Origin: SCGC-AAA252-I15 sp043822165
Lineage (GTDB): Archaea; Altiarchaeota; Altiarchaeia; IMC4; SCGC-AAA252-I15
NCBI GenBank assembly: GCA_043822165.1
Contig: JBDRCA010000122.1
Coordinates: forward strand, 1 to 8,539
DNA: 8,539 bases
Direction of reading: 5' to 3'
Shown: positions 6,015 to 8,539 of the stretch, piece after piece
Layout of the letters: every line of letters begins with the position of its first letter
Position numbering within the stretch: the stretch's first letter is position 1
Translations under genes and position numbers: made by a program
The notes under the pieces: model-generated
Told to the model about the DNA's origin: nothing
The model's database searches: none
What the model saw: the letters and a program-made list of their open reading frames with translations, nothing else

Positions 6015-7373
6015 TCATCTGTCCCCGAGCAGCGCGGCGACAACTCCCATAACAAAAAAGAAGAGCAATGCAATCCTCTGGCTGTAGAACGGGTAGTCGA
6101 CGAGGCCGTGGATTAGGACTGCGAGGATTCCGATGCTAAGCCCCCACACTACTTTTCTGGTGTATGCGTCCGCATATTTTGTTGCCATGACTTTCCAAAA
6201 GTAGGCAAGCAGTAAGTAGAGGAAGGCGCCGAGCGCGAGCCATCCCCTCTCCACTAGAATCTGCAAATAAAGGTTGTGGGCGTGGTGGAATGTGAAAGAC
6301 CACCACTTATCCCCGTAACTGCATATTCTCTTCTCCCTGAAAGTGCCTGCCCCAATTCCCAAGGGATTTTGAAGGGCTGTTGCAAATGATCTATTAAAAC
6401 AGTCAATCCTCCCATCAACGTCTTTTCCCATGTCTATAAACCTTCCCGCGAAACTCGTCTCCCTGAACTGTGGTGTGCCCAATATTGTGGAACCGATTAT
6501 TATCAGTGCGAGAACTCCATACAAAAAAAATCTTTTTTTCTTCACTGCTGAGACTAACACCATTGTTGATATTAATCCTATGAGCGCTCCCCTTGAGTGG
6601 CTCACTATTAGTGCAAGGGTGGCAAGGGTTGCCGCGATTGCGGGCAGGGTTTTCGCCGAGCCTTTGTAATATGATGTTAGGTAGTATGTGAGTGGAATCA
6701 GGAGTATAAGATACATACCAAAAAAGTTTTTATTGTTTAAGGTTGAGGTTACTGTAACTGGGTCGTATTCCTTGAACCATCGGTCCATCGGGAACCCGGA
6801 TATGAAGTATGTGTACTGAATTAATCCAACAATCGAGGCGGCAACAAGCCCTGCGACAAGTGCAGTGACCACTCCCTTAAGATATTTTTTATCAAAGTTG
6901 TTGGCGACGAAAAAATATAGCATCATGGCCTCGAAAGTGTTTATCAGGACTTTCGCAGGGTATAGCTGGGAAAATGATTCAAAGTAATAAACTGGAAACA
7001 TAAACCTGCTTATCGGCGCTATCGCTGATAACAAAGTAAAGGAAAAAAAGACTAAAAGCGGCAGATCCAATGGAGTATGCTTCCAGGAAACATCTCCTGT
7101 TAAACCCTTCTTAAACATCCAAGCTGCGAGAACGACCAAGACAATAAGCTCTGCAATAGAAAAGTTGCTCGTGCCCAAAAGCTCTGGGGCGCGTACGAGA
7201 AGCGGCGTCAAAAAAGCGATAACGTAAAATGAGTACTCAAGCCTTCGATACAATGTTACTCCAAAAAATACGGCAATAAGCGTTAAGAGAATCTTTGACT
7301 CTGAAAAATAAATAAACCCGAAGATTAATCCTGTGAACACAAAGCCTAGACCTGTGAATGTTAACCGTTGCAT
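6015..7373 (-). CDS. O-antigen ligase/polymerase-like multi-pass membrane protein (WaaL/Wzy_C family)
   Basis: 452 residues from ATG 7373 (458 if the in-frame GTG at 7391 is used). It is almost wholly hydrophobic, with about 10-12 TM segments. Signature blocks: VSHSRGALIGL (about 257-267), the SRG motif of the O-antigen-ligase family, and the large extracellular loop NPLGIGAGTFREK (336-348) followed by FHHAHNLYLQILVERGW (362-378), where the conserved His of H-N-x-Y/L-L sits at 366. HGLVDYPFY (422-430) closes the region as usual. Such proteins join lipid-linked glycan to an acceptor or polymerise repeat units on the outer face of the membrane; in archaea the acceptor could be an S-layer protein or lipid. 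The upstream gene, divergently transcribed, is a flippase, a classic partner in one glycan pathway. The ATG start is preferred because the TATA-like box lies 27-28 bp ahead of it. Ligase versus polymerase cannot be decided from sequence. Confidence 0.9.
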   Translation of the reverse strand: MQRLTFTGLGFVFTGLIFGFIYFSESKILLTLIAVFFGVTLYRRLEYSFYVIAFLTPLLVRAPELLGTSNFSIAELIVLVVLAAWMFKKGLTGDVSWKHTPLDLPLLVFFSFTLLSAIAPISRFMFPVYYFESFSQLYPAKVLINTFEAMMLYFFVANNFDKKYLKGVVTALVAGLVAASIVGLIQYTYFISGFPMDRWFKEYDPVTVTSTLNNKNFFGMYLILLIPLTYYLTSYYKGSAKTLPAIAATLATLALIVSHSRGALIGLISTMVLVSAVKKKRFFLYGVLALIIIGSTILGTPQFRETSFAGRFIDMGKDVDGRIDCFNRSFATALQNPLGIGAGTFREKRICSYGDKWWSFTFHHAHNLYLQILVERGWLALGAFLYLLLAYFWKVMATKYADAYTRKVVWGLSIGILAVLIHGLVDYPFYSQRIALLFFFVMGVVAALLGDR

Positions 7374-7395
7374 AAGGGTTTTATCGTCCACTAAA

Positions 7396-7405
7396 CTTAA
7401 TTTAC
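7396..7405. promoter_or_regulatory. Shared TATA-like box, equidistant from two divergent ATGs
   Basis: CTTAATTTAC (minus strand GTAAATTAAG) is centred at 7400.5. The A of the plus-strand ATG at 7428 and the A of the minus-strand ATG at 7373 are both 27.5 bp away, which is the archaeal TATA-to-start distance. This implies leaderless transcription both ways from one box. No Shine-Dalgarno sequence is seen upstream of either start. Confidence 0.55.
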
Positions 7406-7427
7406 AAAAAGGGATTATTAATCAAAG

Positions 7428-8539
7428 ATGAGCAGTCTAGACAAAATCGCGAAGGCAGGATTCATTGTTTTTCTCGGTATGGGTTTCGAGCGTTTCTTCA
7501 GTTATTTTTTCAGGGTGCTTGTCGCGCGTGCAGGCGTTGAAGTCTACGGCTTATACAGTCTCAGCATGTCACTTGTCTTGACTTTAGTGTCTTTGTCTAT
7601 GCTTGGTTTAACGGATGGTTTAGTCCGTTTCGTAAGCTTCCACGCCGGAAGGGGAAACCAGGAAGGCGTGAACAGGATTGTTAGTTCAACACTGAAAGTG
7701 GTTTTGCCTGTAAGCATATTCTTCATGCTAGCGGTTTTTTTGTTTTCCCATAACCTGTCCTCTTTTTTCAGTGAACCACGGCTTTCCCTGGTATTAAAGT
7801 TTTTCTCACTTCTCATTCCTGTAATGGTCTTGATTAACGTGTACTCTGGCGTTAATGTGGCATACAAGCGGATGGAGTACGTCGTTTTTTCGAAAAACAT
7901 TTTCGCGGGAGTGCTTAGAATAATCCTGCTGCTTTTTTTCCTTTACCTTGGTTTTTCTTTGACGGGTGTTTTAATCGCCCACCTTCTCTCATTCATCCTC
8001 GCATTGATCTGCCTTGCATACTTCACCCGCAGACTAATAACATTCACTTTAGTCAAAGGATTCGACAAGGAACTGTTATCCTACTCTTGGCCGCTCATGT
8101 TTACTGCAGTAACGCTTGGATTAACAGAGAGAGTCGACACGTTAATGATAGCTTATTTTAGGGACACAGTAGACGTTGCCTTATACAATACTGCCTACCC
8201 TACTGCTGCGCTCATGTTCATTGCGTCAACGGCAATACTTAGCATATTTTTCCCGACAATCACGGGAAAATATGCGAAAAAACAAAGCATTCGTGGAGAC
8301 TACAAGAGCGTTACACGCTGGATATTCACCATAAACCTTCCGATAGCAGCAATCATGATATTTTATTCGCGCGAACTCCTAACGTTTCTATTTACTAGAG
8401 AATACATTGCAGCAAGCTATGCGTTAAGTTTGCTGGGATTCGTCTTCTTCACTGAATCGTTTATCCGCCCCTCCATAGGAGTATTGATGATGCTAAAGAA
8501 GACGAAATTCATCCTATACATCGTCATCCTACGCTTCCT
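7428..8539 (+). CDS. Polysaccharide flippase, Wzx/MOP superfamily (C-terminus beyond window)
   Basis: 370 complete codons are visible, open to the right edge with no stop. The protein is multi-pass hydrophobic. Its N-terminus, MSSLDKIAKAGFIVFLGMGF, then RFFSYFFRVLVARAGVEVYG (22-41), follows the usual Wzx pattern: an N-terminal helix, a conserved VARAGVEVYG-type loop, then LGLTDGLVRF (about 60-69). The mid-protein block ERVDTLMIAYF (234-244) with VALYNTAYP (250-258) is the second characteristic block of the MOP/oligosaccharidyl-lipid flippase family. About 10-11 of the expected 12-14 TM segments are present; complete family members have about 420-500 residues, so roughly a tenth to a quarter is missing. 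It would move lipid-linked oligosaccharide across the cytoplasmic membrane. ATG 7428 is chosen because of the TATA-like box 27.5 bp upstream. It diverges from the O-antigen-ligase-like gene, probably a partner in the same pathway. Confidence 0.88.
   Translation, partial: MSSLDKIAKAGFIVFLGMGFERFFSYFFRVLVARAGVEVYGLYSLSMSLVLTLVSLSMLGLTDGLVRFVSFHAGRGNQEGVNRIVSSTLKVVLPVSIFFMLAVFLFSHNLSSFFSEPRLSLVLKFFSLLIPVMVLINVYSGVNVAYKRMEYVVFSKNIFAGVLRIILLLFFLYLGFSLTGVLIAHLLSFILALICLAYFTRRLITFTLVKGFDKELLSYSWPLMFTAVTLGLTERVDTLMIAYFRDTVDVALYNTAYPTAALMFIASTAILSIFFPTITGKYAKKQSIRGDYKSVTRWIFTINLPIAAIMIFYSRELLTFLFTREYIAASYALSLLGFVFFTESFIRPSIGVLMMLKKTKFILYIVILRF

Noticed and set aside
5966..6073. 36-residue N-terminal extension of trkH
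   Set aside because: It overlaps the coding end of the O-antigen-ligase-like gene, and the extra residues do not resemble a TrkH N-terminus; ATG 5965 gives the standard start.
7544..7900. 118-codon minus-strand open frame
   Set aside because: Antisense to the flippase gene, which is continuous and has family motifs.

Overview
The window looks archaeal. None of the complete genes has a convincing Shine-Dalgarno sequence at its start. Instead, AT-rich TATA-like boxes lie roughly 21-28 bp upstream of most start codons, as expected for leaderless archaeal transcripts. Base composition looks roughly balanced by eye. The lineage cannot be named from this sequence alone; a DPANN or euryarchaeal genome would fit. 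Coding density is very high: eight protein genes, no intergenic gap over about 60 bp, and no RNA gene, CRISPR array or insertion sequence that I can see.

Layout. (1) 1-982, minus strand: an M24-family metallopeptidase followed, through an ATGA overlap, by the N-terminus of a single-TM sulfatase-superfamily protein that runs off the left edge. (2) 983-1025: a compact divergent promoter. (3) 1026-4137, plus strand: a two-gene operon of a multi-TM sulfatase/phosphotransferase-like enzyme with an inserted MopE-like metal-binding motif and a Thr in the nucleophile position, then an NTP_transf_5-type nucleotidyltransferase 1 bp downstream. (4) 4138-4539, plus: a small winged-helix protein preceded by a perfect inverted repeat wrapped around its probable TATA box. 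(5) 4544-7373, minus: an O-antigen-ligase-like membrane protein and, downstream, a TrkH potassium transporter that converges on the winged-helix gene with a 4-bp gap. (6) 7374-7427: a second divergent promoter, with one TATA-like box equidistant from two ATGs. (7) 7428 to the right edge, plus: a Wzx/MOP-family polysaccharide flippase, truncated by the window.

Theme. The flippase, O-antigen-ligase/polymerase-like protein, membrane phospho/sulfotransferase-like enzyme and nucleotidyltransferase all point to building or decorating a cell-surface glycan. The TrkH transporter and M24 peptidase look like housekeeping neighbours. The most distinctive points are the domain make-up of the 684-residue enzyme, its tight coupling to a nucleotidyltransferase, and the two symmetric bidirectional promoters. 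Functional links between the genes are inference from proximity; only the family assignments rest on visible motifs.
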